From: an uncultured Spirochaetota bacterium
Lineage (GTDB): Bacteria; Spirochaetota; Spirochaetia; Treponematales; Rectinemataceae
Assembly (NCBI GenBank): GCA_903821875.1
Contig: CAIJMU010000188.1
Location: 1 to 49,632 of the forward strand
Direction: 5' to 3'
DNA: 49,632 nt
In this document: positions 26,674 through 35,742 of the stretch, in pieces
Layout: every line of letters starts with the position of its first letter
Position numbering within the stretch: the first letter of the stretch is position 1
The notes under the pieces: generated by a model
Seen by the model: the letters and a program-made list of their open reading frames with translations, nothing else
Told to the model about the DNA's origin: nothing
Databases searched by the model: none
Program-made: the position numbers and the translations under genes

Positions 26674-26896
26674 TCAGGGGCGGTAGACTTCGCGGCGGTG
26701 GCCGATCTTCACGACGGCAACCACTAGCCGGGCGTCCTCTATACAGGCGGCGACGCGCTCAGTCTCCAACTCGGTACTTCCAAAGGTCGCCCAAGCGGTT
26801 GCCCTACAAGGCTTCTCCGATACTTCGCGGGTCGTCAAGCGCGGCGAGCCGGGAATGAATGAAGGTAAGGACGCGGGCGCGCGTGGCGCGGTCCAT
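26674..26896 (-). pseudogene. RelE/ParE-type toxin remnant
   Basis: The stretch reads MDRATRARVLTFIHSRLAAL, DDPRSIGEAL, a TAG stop, then GNRLGDLWKYRVGD. After a frameshift it continues ACIEDARLVVAVVKIGHRRE and VYRP followed by a stop. This is the RelE toxin fold from its second helix to its end. The first 20 or so residues are missing, and the sequence is joined directly to the antitoxin frame. With a stop and a frameshift it should be inactive. Confidence 0.75.
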
Positions 26897-27092
26897 GCCC
26901 TTCAAGCGAGTAGGTCCGGGCGCGGCCGGAGTCAATTTCGGCAAGTCTGGATTCAGCTTCGGCGATGTCCTCGGCATCTTCAAGGTATTCTACCACGGCG
27001 CGGCGGGCGTATTCGGCGGCGGTCTGCCCCTTTTCCTTGGCGCGCTGGTCTAGGATCGTTTCGAGTTCCGGGGAAAGACTGATTGCCAGCAT
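26835..27092 (-). pseudogene. RelB/CopG-like antitoxin with foreign C-terminus
   Basis: 85 codons. The first 60 (MLAISLSPELETILDQRAKE, EYARRAVVEYLEDAEDIAEA, SGRARTYSLE) match RelB-type ribbon-helix-helix antitoxins. The start has AGGAGG about 8 bases upstream. After TYSLEG the reading frame runs out of frame through the toxin sequence, giving a nonsense tail. The normal antitoxin end and the start of the toxin gene appear to have been lost in one deletion. The DNA-binding domain could still be expressed. Confidence 0.7.
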
Positions 27093-27501
27093 CGGGCGGC
27101 CTCCTGTTTCCATAAGGGTAGCGCCAGGCAGGCAAAGGGACAAGCTGCGACAGGGGCGAGGAGGGCGGAATATCCCCCGCGCTGAATGCCGGATAGCCCG
27201 CGCCAGGTGGCGGCCTCGTTGCTAGCGTCGGCTTCTATGGAGGGCGGGCGGGTTCCGAGGCTCCGGCAGGCGCATGAAGCGGCGCGACCGCGTCCCTTTG
27301 CGCCTCCGGCTGTCTGGATTCATCCGGGGCGGCGGCGATGCGTTGGCGGCCTTCCTTGCAGGTCGTGCTAACTGTCTGCCTCTGGCCCTGATTTTCATTT
27401 CTCTAAAACCGGTGAGTGCTAGGAAATTTCCGTAACAGCAACACGTAACAGTTGGCCGTCACAGTGACTTTTCTCCACCTGTTTGTTTTTCTAATTCCTT
27501 G
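27093..27501. other. interval between the antitoxin and tRNA-Ala, no gene seen
   Basis: About 400 bases, GC-rich to about 27400 and then AT-rich. A short minus-strand frame (about 27230-27395; MKIRARGRQLARPARKAANA) has no recognisable homology or good start. No RNA other than the tRNA at the right edge was recognised. Confidence 0.4.
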
Positions 27502-27574
27502 TGGAGAATACCGGATTCGAACCGGTGACCTATTGATTGCGAACCAATCGCTCTACCAACTGAGCTAATTCCCC
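27502..27574 (-). tRNA. tRNA-Ala (anticodon CGC)
   Basis: 73 bases fold as a tRNA. The acceptor pairs GGGGAAT with ATTCTCC, the D-arm is GCTCAGTTGGTAGAGC, and the anticodon stem is ATTGG/TCAAT with loop TTCGCAA. The T-arm is ACCGG TTCGAAT CCGGT. The anticodon CGC reads GCG, and the G3-U70 wobble pair, the alanine identity element, is present. CCA is not encoded. The 3' end faces the degraded recombinase about 1 kb away. Confidence 0.95.
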
Positions 27575-27611
27575 GTAAGGGTCTCAGTTTTAGCAAGAAT
27601 GCGGTGGCTGA

Positions 27612-28190
27612 TCAAGGGGTGGGCGGGAGTTTCGACCTGTTCTCGAGGAGCATGTTGCAAAACAGGGCGCCTTGCTCGATGGCGTCGTCGAGGGCACGAT
27701 GGGTATGGGGCAGCGGATCCTTCCAGCGGGAGGGGAGGCGGTGCTTGCCGTTCTGGCGATAGTCGCCTCCGAGCATGGCCATGGCGTAGCTCCGCATGTC
27801 GATGCCGTTGTGCTTGAAGGGCATGGTTCCGGTGAAGCGGAACAGGTACCAGTACACAAAGGTAAAATCAAAGCCGAGGGGCCAGGCAACAAAGACCGGC
27901 GAACCCGGAAGGGCCTTGATCCAGGCGGAGTATTCCGCCATCACGGTCTCGGGCGGACGGGGCTCGCGGCGGGCATCGGCCCAGGCCTCGGGGTGCTTGG
28001 ACCACCAGGTCATGGTTTCTGGTCGGCCTTCCGCCCCGGGGAGGGTCTCGAGGACGGCCTCGTAGGTAGCCACCAATTGCTTGCTTCCATCAGATACGAC
28101 GAAAGCTGCCGAACCCAGGCTCAGCATGGAATGGGGTCCGGGGATGGGTCCGTCGGTCTCGACATCGGTGCTCACGTAGATCTCTGTCAT
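27612..28190 (-). CDS. DnaQ-like 3'-5' exonuclease domain protein
   Basis: 192 residues. [12 protein letters not shown] supplies the first acidic pair of the DEDD exonuclease fold. [16 protein letters not shown] is the second motif with its aspartate, and [11 protein letters not shown] is the third (H and D). It likely degrades DNA or RNA from the 3' end; the specific substrate is unknown. The start has GAGGAG 5 bases upstream. It appears intact, next to the tRNA. Confidence 0.82.
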   Translation of the reverse strand: MTEIYVSTDVETDGPIPGPHSMLSLGSAAFVVSDGSKQLVATYEAVLETLPGAEGRPETMTWWSKHPEAWADARREPRPPETVMAEYSAWIKALPGSPVFVAWPLGFDFTFVYWYLFRFTGTMPFKHNGIDMRSYAMAMLGGDYRQNGKHRLPSRWKDPLPHTHRALDDAIEQGALFCNMLLENRSKLPPTP

Positions 28191-28324
28191 CGCTTCTCCT
28201 CGGGCTGTACCGGGCCTTTCGTACCAGGCCGCGAAGGATACCATGTTTTTTACGATTGCAAGAACACCAATCGCGCGCACACTGCTTGGAGGCCGCTCCG
28301 GGATGCCCGGGGTAGGCAGACGCG

Positions 28325-29250
28325 ATGGCGCGAAGGGTCGAGCTGCTGGAAGCCACGGCTCTCGACGTAGATGACAGGCTCCTTGCCTCTGCCTTCCAGG
28401 GCATCGTCAACCGTACTGCCAAAGACTGCGCCACGGCAGCCCTCCTTTTCATCGATTATGGGACTTATGACGATCCTTCCTCGAACGCAACGACCTCGAC
28501 AACCTATACTGGTACCAGGGACGACAGGGCTTGGAGCTTGAAAGGCCCACAGGGCTCGAGGAGGCCGTCACTCTGCACAGGGACCTCCTTTCGGGCTTCG
28601 TGGTCACCGACCCGGAGCTCCCCGACAGCATCAACGCAGCCTTGGTCCTTGCGGGCCTGGAAGGGCTCCTCGTGGTCGCCCCGGGCCGCGAATCCTGGGC
28701 CAGGGAGATCGGCTTCGAGCGGCGGCATGACCTCCGCGGCCGCTTCCGGAGCCGCGTCGGACTCTACCTCTGGGCCTTCGCCGAACTGTGCCCCCGTTGT
28801 GCAGAAGCTTCCGCAGCCTCCAACGAGCCAGCCTGGAACCGCCCCGAATCAGTGGACCTCATCGTGAAGGACCGTCTCTTCGCCTTCGCTCTCGCCTCCT
28901 TCGAAGGGGGGGGGCTCCGCGACCTCGGGAAGTCCATCCTCCTTTTCCTCGCGGCTGGCCCCTGGGGTATTCGCAATTGTGTCTTTCCCCTCCGCCTCGA
29001 CGCTCCCCTGCGCGCCTTGGCGCTGCGCCTCCTGTCCATCGGCGCACCCCAGACGCTCCTCCCCACCTTCATGGCTTCGAACTTTTCCTTTCACTCGGGC
29101 CTTCCCGCGAAGGCAGCACTGTCACAGGCACATATCGACCCTTCGACCGTGCAACTCGAGCGCGACAAGGTCTATCTCACCTTCACCCTCTCCGATGGCG
29201 ACCAGTGTGCCCTCATGAACACGGCGGAGCTGGGCGGACTTCCTGCGTAG
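28325..29250 (+). pseudogene. GxGYxYP-domain protein, frameshifted and truncated
   Basis: The first frame reads [18 protein letters not shown] ... LLFIDYGTYDD, then a one-base shift near 28472 moves the reading to FLERNDLDNLYWYQGRQGLE. The second part continues through GFVVTDPELPDSINAALVLA and LEGLLVVAPG and ends with ASNFSFHSGLP ... VYLTFTLSDGDQCALM. This follows the N-terminal and central parts of GxGYxYP-type proteins, which are usually secreted and linked to carbohydrate metabolism. A signal peptide and the C-terminal part are absent. A sequencing error could explain the shift but not the truncation. Confidence 0.65.
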
Positions 29251-29349
29251 CCTCGCCGCCGCCCGCCTGGCCATGACAGCAGCCGTGGCCGGAACCGATC
29301 CATCGGCCGGACCAGCCCTACGAAAGGACTAATTGTGAATTGAGCAGCC

Positions 29350-30206
29350 ATGAGTGAAAAGGTTCCAGGAAGGGTCAAGCTGATGTACGGTGTGGGCGAC
29401 TTGGGCGCAGCGATGCTTACAGCCATCACCCAGTTTTTCCTCATGTTCTATTATACCGATGTGGCGCTCATCAATCCTGCCATCGTCGGTGCAGCCCTCA
29501 TGGCTGGAAAGCTTACCTGGGACGCGGTCAACGATCCCTTCTTCGGCTGGCTGTCGGACCGAACCAAAACGCGGTGGGGGAGACGCAGGCCCTGGCTCCT
29601 GAACTCTCGAGGGACTACGACGAACGGACTTCCATCACCACCCTTCGGGAGGTATTCACCGTAATCGGCTGCATCCTCGGAGCGGCGACAACCACGATGG
29701 TGGCCATCCTCGTCACCGCCTTCAGTGTCCGCGAAAAGGCCAGGGATATCGAGAGCGCGAAGATCCCCGCCTTCAAGGCCGTAATCGCGACCTTCAGGAA
29801 CAAGCCCTCCATGTGGCTGATGGGATGCTTCCGTCTCACGAGCCTTTCCTTCACCCTCCTGACATTGCTCCTGCCCTATTACCTCACCTACCAGCTCGAA
29901 ATGACCAAGGAATAGCCCCTGGTCATGTTCGTCATGCTTAGTACGATCGGCCTCTTCCTCTACCCCATGAAGATGCTCACCGACAGGATAGGCAAGGGAC
30001 CCTCCTTCGCTGTCGGGCTTGGCATAGCGGCCATCGCCTGCGTCGGGACCTTTTTCCTGCCCCACCACCCCACGCCTCTGATCTACCTGATAGGCGTGCT
30101 CGCCGGCATGGGCTTTTCAGCGCAGTATGTCTGCCCCTGGTCCATGCTTCCCGACGTCATCGAATACGACGAGCTGCTGACCGGCCAGCGACAGGAAGGC
30201 TTGTAA
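29350..30206 (+). pseudogene. GPH/MelB-type sugar transporter, three fragments
   Basis: Fragment 1 (from 29350) has the N-terminus of a glycoside-pentoside-hexuronide symporter (YGVGDLGAAMLTAITQFFLM ... DRTKTRWGRRRPWLL). The reading then shifts near 29590 directly to APELSRDYDERTSI, so about 50-60 residues are deleted. The second frame is interrupted by a TAG at 29913-29915 and continues (LVMFVMLSTIGLFLYPMKML ... YVCPWSMLPDVIEYDELLTG) to a stop at 30206, well short of the normal C-terminus. With a deletion, a stop and a truncation it is surely inactive. Confidence 0.85.
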
Positions 30207-30219
30207 TTCCTTCAGGCGA

Positions 30220-31779
30220 TCAGCTGTACAATTCCATGCCTAGCGCCATGCTTCCTTCCCGGATGAGCTGGGCGAGGCTTTGGGTGTCGGGACTCGAGGG
30301 ACGGTCATGGTCGAGGAAGGCGACACGTTCCCGGATGGCCTTGTAGACCCGCGAGGTTCCCGCACCGAGGCGCGCGGGGCCATCGAAGCGTAGATCCACT
30401 GCCTGCGCTGCCGTCATCAACTCGATAGCCAGGACATTCGTTACGTTGTCGAGGATCTCAAGGCAGTGCCTGGCGGCATTGGCTCCCATGCTGACGTGGT
30501 CCTCCTGGTTGGCGCAGCTCGGGATGGAGTCCACACTGTCGGGATGCGCGAGGGTCTTGTTGTCGGAAACCAGGGCCGCAGCAGTGTACTGCACCATCAT
30601 GAGGCCGCCGTCGAGACCGTTGTTGGTGACAAGCATCGCGGGTAGGCCGTTGCTGAGTTCGGGAGTAAGCATTCGGAACACCCGCCGCTCCGCGATATCC
30701 GCAACCTCAGCCATGGCAATGCCAAGGAAGTCCAGCCAGAGCGCGGGTCCCTGGCCATGGAAGTTGCCTCCTGAAACCGCGCGCAGGTCCTGACCGTCCC
30801 CTGTGGGAAAGATGAGGGGATTGTCGGTGGCCGCGTTGAGGGCTCCGGCAAAGCGCTGGCGGACAAAGGCCACTGCGTCCAGGATCGGCCCGAGAACCTG
30901 GGGAGTGCAGCGCAGGCTATAGGCGTCCTGCAGCCTTGCAGGGTCGGAGTCCAGGAGCCGGCTGCCCTTGCAGAGCGAGAGGATCGCAGAAGCTACCCTG
31001 AGGTTCCCCGGCTGGTTGCTGATCTCGTGGAGACTGGGATCGAGGGCTGCGGTGAGTCCGGTGAGGGCTTCGAAGCTGAGGGAGGCTCCCATCTGGGCGT
31101 GACACAGGAGGTTCTCCGCATCGTGGACGGCCAGGGCTCCACAGGCGGCCATGAAGTCGATCCCGTTCGAGAGGGCAAGGCCTTCCTTGGCTTCAAGCGT
31201 TATGCGCTCGATCCCGGCCCGCTTCATCGCGACGGCGCCTTCGAGGAGTTCGCCCTTGTACCAGGCCTGGCCCGAATAGCCGCCGTCGCCTTCGCCCTGG
31301 TCGCGGGAGAGGACTGCAGCGATGTGCGAAAGGGGGGCCAGGTCTCCCGAGGCTCCAAGTGAGCCCTTCTCCGGTACGACAGGCGTGATACCTGCGTTGA
31401 GCATATCTATGAGGGTCTGGGCCACGAGGGGTCTGACCCCCGAATTTCCCTTCGCCAGCATGTTGGCCCGGATAGTCATGAGACCCCGTACTATGTCCTC
31501 ACCCAGGGGCTTGCCGACTCCGCAGACACAAAGAAGGATCAGGTTGCGCGAAAGCTGCCGTGCCTCGGCTGCGCTGATCACCTTGTTGGCCAGGGAACCG
31601 AAGCCTGTATTGACGCCGTAGATGACCCTTCCCCTGCCCTCGATGGCCGAGACGACCCACTCGTGGCTGGCCTGCATGCGCGCCTTGACCCTGGTTCCCA
31701 GGTCGGCCACCTTCTCGTGCCGCCTGGCAACGGCGACCAGGGCCTCGATCGTCAGTGTGTCACCCGTGAGCTCGATCAT
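30220..31779 (-). CDS. hutH: histidine ammonia-lyase
   Basis: 519 residues, normal length. It removes ammonia from histidine to give urocanate, the first step of the pathway. The Ala-Ser-Gly triplet that forms the MIO electrophile is at 143-145 (GSLGASGDLAPLSH), and the catalytic tyrosine is in VIYGVNTGFG (Y54). It is the last gene of the minus-strand hut operon. Its start overlaps the hutI stop by 4 bases (ATGA), which means translational coupling. Confidence 0.97.
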   Translation of the reverse strand: MIELTGDTLTIEALVAVARRHEKVADLGTRVKARMQASHEWVVSAIEGRGRVIYGVNTGFGSLANKVISAAEARQLSRNLILLCVCGVGKPLGEDIVRGLMTIRANMLAKGNSGVRPLVAQTLIDMLNAGITPVVPEKGSLGASGDLAPLSHIAAVLSRDQGEGDGGYSGQAWYKGELLEGAVAMKRAGIERITLEAKEGLALSNGIDFMAACGALAVHDAENLLCHAQMGASLSFEALTGLTAALDPSLHEISNQPGNLRVASAILSLCKGSRLLDSDPARLQDAYSLRCTPQVLGPILDAVAFVRQRFAGALNAATDNPLIFPTGDGQDLRAVSGGNFHGQGPALWLDFLGIAMAEVADIAERRVFRMLTPELSNGLPAMLVTNNGLDGGLMMVQYTAAALVSDNKTLAHPDSVDSIPSCANQEDHVSMGANAARHCLEILDNVTNVLAIELMTAAQAVDLRFDGPARLGAGTSRVYKAIRERVAFLDHDRPSSPDTQSLAQLIREGSMALGMELYS

Positions 31780-33023
31780 TGTCGCACCTCCCTGAAATCA
31801 TGTACCCGTCCCCGCTTGACTACCAGGGCCACCGCGTTGTTCCCCAGGCGATAGACGATATCCTCATAGCATGGAATATCCCAGAGCTGGAGGTCGGCGA
31901 GCATCCCTGGCGCGAGAGTGCCCCGGTCCTCGAGGGCAAGGGCCCGGGCTGCCCCTGAGGTGGAAGCAAGGAGCGCCTCCTCGGGAGAGAACCCGGAAAC
32001 CCTGCAGGCCAGCTGCATGACCGTCTGCATCGACTCCATCCAGCAGGCCGGGCAGAAATCGGTGGCCAGCGCCAACGTCATGCCTTCCTCGATCATGGCT
32101 CGGGCGTCGTATGGATGGGGATGCCTGACGGCGAAGTCGAGGCCCGGCATGAGGACGCCTACCGTCCCCGCCTTCGCGTAGGCGGCCATTTCGGCCCGAC
32201 TGGTGTAGTTGAGATGATCGGCCGAAACAGCCGGGAGTTCCGCCGCTACCTTCGAGCCTCCGACATTGGCGTAGGCATCGACATGGATCTTGGCTTTCAA
32301 GCCATGACGCAGGCCCGCCTCGAGAATCCTGCGTGATTCTTCGGCCGTGTAGTATCCTTCGTCGCAGTAGACGTCGCAAAATGAGGCGAGGCTCCCTGCC
32401 GCTGCCTGCGGGATCATCTCCGTGATAATGCTGTCGATATATTCGCTCCGCCCCTGGTCCAGCGGGAAGTCGTGGGCTCCGAGGAGGGTGCTGACAATAT
32501 CCACGGGCTGGGAACCATCGAGGTCGCGGTTCACCTCGAGAAGCTCCATCTCCTTCTGCGCCGAAAGCCCGTAACCACTCTTGCTCTCCAGCGTCGTCGT
32601 TCCAGCGCGGAACATCCGCGTGAGGATTTCCCGGGCATTGAATGCCAGTTCGCCCCTCGATACCGCCCGCGTCATGCTGACCGTTGCCTGGATACCCGTC
32701 GGAATGCCCATGGCCTTGACTTCTGCCGCAGTGCGCGTCATGCGGGCCGCGTACTCGGCCGCCCGCGAGCCGCCAAAGACGAGGTGTGTGTGGCAGTCCA
32801 CAAAGCCCGGTGCCAGTATGCCCCCTCGGAGCTCCAGTACCCGTGCCCCGGATAGGTCCCAATTGCACTCGAGTTCTGCCCGGCTCGCGATGGCGGCGAT
32901 GCACTCGCCTGCGATGGCCACCGCAGCGCCAGCTTTCCGGCCGAGTGCGTTTCCGGCTCCAGGAACGCAGGTCAGGACTTCCCCTGCGCCCGATATCAGG
33001 AGGTCGATCCGTGGCTTGGGCAT
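31776..33023 (-). CDS. hutI: imidazolonepropionase
   Basis: 415 residues. It hydrolyses imidazolone propionate to formiminoglutamate, the third step. It is an amidohydrolase-fold metalloenzyme: the metal-binding HxH is at 78-80 in FVDCHTHLVFGG, with further conserved residues in KIHVDAYAN and ADHLNYTS. It follows hutU by 7 bases and overlaps hutH. Confidence 0.96.
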   Translation of the reverse strand: MPKPRIDLLISGAGEVLTCVPGAGNALGRKAGAAVAIAGECIAAIASRAELECNWDLSGARVLELRGGILAPGFVDCHTHLVFGGSRAAEYAARMTRTAAEVKAMGIPTGIQATVSMTRAVSRGELAFNAREILTRMFRAGTTTLESKSGYGLSAQKEMELLEVNRDLDGSQPVDIVSTLLGAHDFPLDQGRSEYIDSIITEMIPQAAAGSLASFCDVYCDEGYYTAEESRRILEAGLRHGLKAKIHVDAYANVGGSKVAAELPAVSADHLNYTSRAEMAAYAKAGTVGVLMPGLDFAVRHPHPYDARAMIEEGMTLALATDFCPACWMESMQTVMQLACRVSGFSPEEALLASTSGAARALALEDRGTLAPGMLADLQLWDIPCYEDIVYRLGNNAVALVVKRGRVHDFREVRQ

Positions 33024-33030
33024 GGATCCC

Positions 33031-34785
33031 TCAGTCTTTCGTGTGCTTGCCGAGGCGGTCCTGCTTTCCCGTTTCGGGGCCGAAGGTCGCGGTGGGCGAC
33101 CACCAGAGCGGGATCTTGATGCTGTCGGTGGTAAGCGGACCCCTGCCCTCGCAGACTTCGCGCGAGCTTTCGTAGCCTGCCTGGGCGTGGCGCACGACGC
33201 CGATGCCCGAGTCGGTTGCCATGCAGACGTCGAGGCGGATGTCCGCTTCCTCGCTGCCGTCGGCGATCATGGTGACCCCTGTATGGACGGCCTCGCCCAT
33301 TGAGTAGTTGGCCTGGATGGCGACGAGGTCGGCCATGGCGGCAGTGTTCAGCAGTGCGTTGAGATAGGGCCAGTCGGAGATGAGGTCGCCGCCATCCTTC
33401 ATGTTCTCGGACTCGAAGGTGGGATTGACGATGGAGCCCGAGTCGAGGTTGTCGCGGGAAAATCCTACAGGACCAGCAAGTTCCCCTGATTTGATCAACT
33501 GGTTTATCTTGAGGGCCAGGGCCCGGCGCTCGCCGAAGCCGAGGTAGCAGACCCGGGCGGGCAGGCCCTCTATCGGAAGGGTCTTCCGTGCAAGCTCGAT
33601 CCATTTGACGGTGAGGCTGTCCTGGGGAAACATGTCCAGGACAAGTTGGTCGATCGTAGCCAGGTCACTGGCCTCTCCGGAGAGGCAGGTCCAGCGGAAG
33701 GGGCCCCGACCGAGCATGAAAAGTGGCCGGATGTAGGCTGCCACAAAGCCCGGGATGGTCATGGCTTCCTTTTCGGGCATGCCCGCGTCGCGGCACTCCT
33801 TCCTGATGCTTGTGCCGTACTCGAAGGCCACGACACCACGGCGCGAAAACTCGTTCATGGCAGAGAGCTGGCGCTTCATCGAACTGCGGGCTACCTCGAG
33901 GTACTCCCTGCGGTCGCTCTCGCGGAGCACAGCTGCTGACTCTATCGTATAACCTGCAGGAATGTAGGAGAAGGGGTCGTGGCAGGGGCACATCTCCGAG
34001 ACGATGTCCGGCTTCCAGCCGAGCTCGAGGGCCCTGGGAAAAAGCTCTGCCGCATTGCCCAGGACGCCGATGCCGAGGGATTTCTTCGCATCCTTGGCCT
34101 CATCGGCCATCCTGATGGCCGTCTCGAGGTCGGGAGCCTGCACATCGAGAAATTTACGTTCAATTGAACGCTTGATTATCCTGTCGTCCGCGTCGACGAT
34201 GACGCAGACACCGCCATGCATGGTCATGGCGCGCGGCTGGTTGCGCCCCATGCCGCCGAGACCGGCGGCGAAGTAGATGCGACCGACCAGGGAGCCGCCG
34301 AAGTGCCTGTCAGCCACTGCGCCAAGGGTCTCGAAGGTCCCCTGGATGACGCCCTGGGTGCCGATGTATTCCCAGGGGCCGGCGGTGTACTGGGCGAACA
34401 TCGTGAGGTTCCTGTCCTGGAGGTCGTAAAAGGTCTCCCAGGTAGCCTTCATGATATTGGTGTTGGCCATGACGACGCGGGGGGCCAGGCGGTGGGTCCT
34501 GAATATGGCTACAGGCATGCCCGACTGGACAACGAGGGTCTCGTTGTTTTCGAGCTCCTTGAGGGATTTCACGATGGCGTGGTAGCTCTCCCAGTTCCGG
34601 GCGCACTTGCCGATGCCGCCGTAGATCACCAGGCGCTCAGGCGCCTCGGCGACCTCCATGTTGTTCTCGAGCATGCGGAGAATCGACTCCTGTTTCCAGC
34701 CCTTGCAGCGGAGGGTCTTTCCCCGCTGCGCCTTCACCGAATAGAGGATCTCTGGCTTTCCTGCTGACATTGCTGTAGGCTCCAT
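33031..34785 (-). CDS. hutU: urocanate hydratase
   Basis: 584 residues. The NAD-dependent second step, urocanate to imidazolone propionate. The dinucleotide-binding signature is GLGGMGRNQP (about 175-184), and the catalytic cysteine region is RVCYLGFGER (C413). The C-terminal SRDNLDSGSI corresponds to the usual HLDSGSV segment. It is somewhat longer than the well-studied Pseudomonas enzyme, as in other anaerobes. ATG 34785 was chosen because AAGGAG lies 7 bases upstream; a second ATG 15 bases later is possible. Confidence 0.95.
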   Translation of the reverse strand: MEPTAMSAGKPEILYSVKAQRGKTLRCKGWKQESILRMLENNMEVAEAPERLVIYGGIGKCARNWESYHAIVKSLKELENNETLVVQSGMPVAIFRTHRLAPRVVMANTNIMKATWETFYDLQDRNLTMFAQYTAGPWEYIGTQGVIQGTFETLGAVADRHFGGSLVGRIYFAAGLGGMGRNQPRAMTMHGGVCVIVDADDRIIKRSIERKFLDVQAPDLETAIRMADEAKDAKKSLGIGVLGNAAELFPRALELGWKPDIVSEMCPCHDPFSYIPAGYTIESAAVLRESDRREYLEVARSSMKRQLSAMNEFSRRGVVAFEYGTSIRKECRDAGMPEKEAMTIPGFVAAYIRPLFMLGRGPFRWTCLSGEASDLATIDQLVLDMFPQDSLTVKWIELARKTLPIEGLPARVCYLGFGERRALALKINQLIKSGELAGPVGFSRDNLDSGSIVNPTFESENMKDGGDLISDWPYLNALLNTAAMADLVAIQANYSMGEAVHTGVTMIADGSEEADIRLDVCMATDSGIGVVRHAQAGYESSREVCEGRGPLTTDSIKIPLWWSPTATFGPETGKQDRLGKHTKD

Positions 34786-34811
34786 CCTGTTCTCCTTTGT
34801 TCCAATTGCGC

Positions 34812-35705
34812 TCAATCGATGAGCGCGTTCTCGATGATCTGATCCATCTTGAAGTCGTGTGCCTGGAGGTAGAACTTGACGAGTTCCTCGAGGGCACCCA
34901 GGGGAACCGGACCGACGAGTTCGGTGCCAGCCACCGCCACCCCGTAGCGACCCGCCTCCGAACGCACGGTCTCAAGGACGCGGTGGAGGGGCGTTCCACG
35001 GTAATCGACGAGGTTCATGGACACCTGCACCATGCCCTTGTCCTCAAGCGCCAGTCCCATGGCGCGCACGTGGCGGTAGCCTCCGTTGATGTGGCGTACG
35101 GCGCGGGCGATGCGTTCGGCGATGGAAAGGTCAGTGCTATGAAGATTCACGTTGAGGGCCACGAGGGGAAAGCGCACGCCGGTCACGAGGACCCCAGCCC
35201 TGGCATTGAAGGCGAAGGGACCCTCGTCGGGCTTCCAGGCCGGATCGAGCATCTTGGCCTCGAGGGCCTCGTACTGGCCCTTCCTGATGTCTGGCAGCTT
35301 GGCCCTCTCGGGCCGGGTCGCAGCCTCCTCGTAATAGTAGACCGGTACGCCAAGGCTTCCGATGTAGCGGCCGAAATCCCGGGCGAGCTCCACGGCTTCC
35401 TTGATCTCCATGCCGCGCACGGGGATAAAGGGCACGACGTCGACAGCGCCCTGGCGGGGATGGGAACCCCTGTGCCGGCCCATGTCGATGCGCTCCAGTG
35501 CCGCCTTCGCCATGTTTTTTGTGGCCAGAAGGACTGCGGCTGGCTCACCGAGGTAGGTGAAGACCGAGCGGTTGTGGTCGGCATCGGAGGAGACATCCAG
35601 GATGCGGATGCCCTCGACCTTCTGTATCTCGGCAAGCACTTCGCCGACGAGCCCGAGGTCGACGCCCTCGCTGATGTTGGGTTCGCAGAGTACTACCTTC
35701 TTCAT
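34812..35705 (-). CDS. ftcD: glutamate formimidoyltransferase
   Basis: 297 residues, matching the single-domain formiminotransferase (the N-terminal half of mammalian FTCD). It transfers the formimino group of formiminoglutamate to tetrahydrofolate and releases glutamate. Motifs: CEPNISEG at the start and GRHRGSHPRQGAVDVVPFIP around residue 80. The cyclodeaminase half is a separate gene immediately upstream in the operon. The hut route here therefore ends in glutamate and a folate one-carbon unit and not in formamide. Confidence 0.95.
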   Translation of the reverse strand: MKKVVLCEPNISEGVDLGLVGEVLAEIQKVEGIRILDVSSDADHNRSVFTYLGEPAAVLLATKNMAKAALERIDMGRHRGSHPRQGAVDVVPFIPVRGMEIKEAVELARDFGRYIGSLGVPVYYYEEAATRPERAKLPDIRKGQYEALEAKMLDPAWKPDEGPFAFNARAGVLVTGVRFPLVALNVNLHSTDLSIAERIARAVRHINGGYRHVRAMGLALEDKGMVQVSMNLVDYRGTPLHRVLETVRSEAGRYGVAVAGTELVGPVPLGALEELVKFYLQAHDFKMDQIIENALID

Positions 35706-35742
35706 GGATCATGTACCTCCAATTGTGTCAAACAGCGGGGGC

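Noticed and set aside
26533-27511. Nine-base match GGAGAATAC near 26533 and at the tRNA-Ala 3' end as attachment-site repeat
   Set aside because: Too short to separate from chance, and the genes between the copies do not form a recognisable element.
28325-28480. Programmed frameshift in the GxGYxYP gene
   Set aside because: No slippery sequence or stimulatory structure was evident, and the gene is also truncated.
25528-30206. Stop-codon recoding (amber reassignment), suggested by in-frame TAG in the recombinase, toxin and symporter
   Set aside because: TAG ends intact core genes in the window (TRAP binding protein, TRAP permease, pepT), and the same broken genes also have TGA stops, frameshifts and deletions, so decay explains them.
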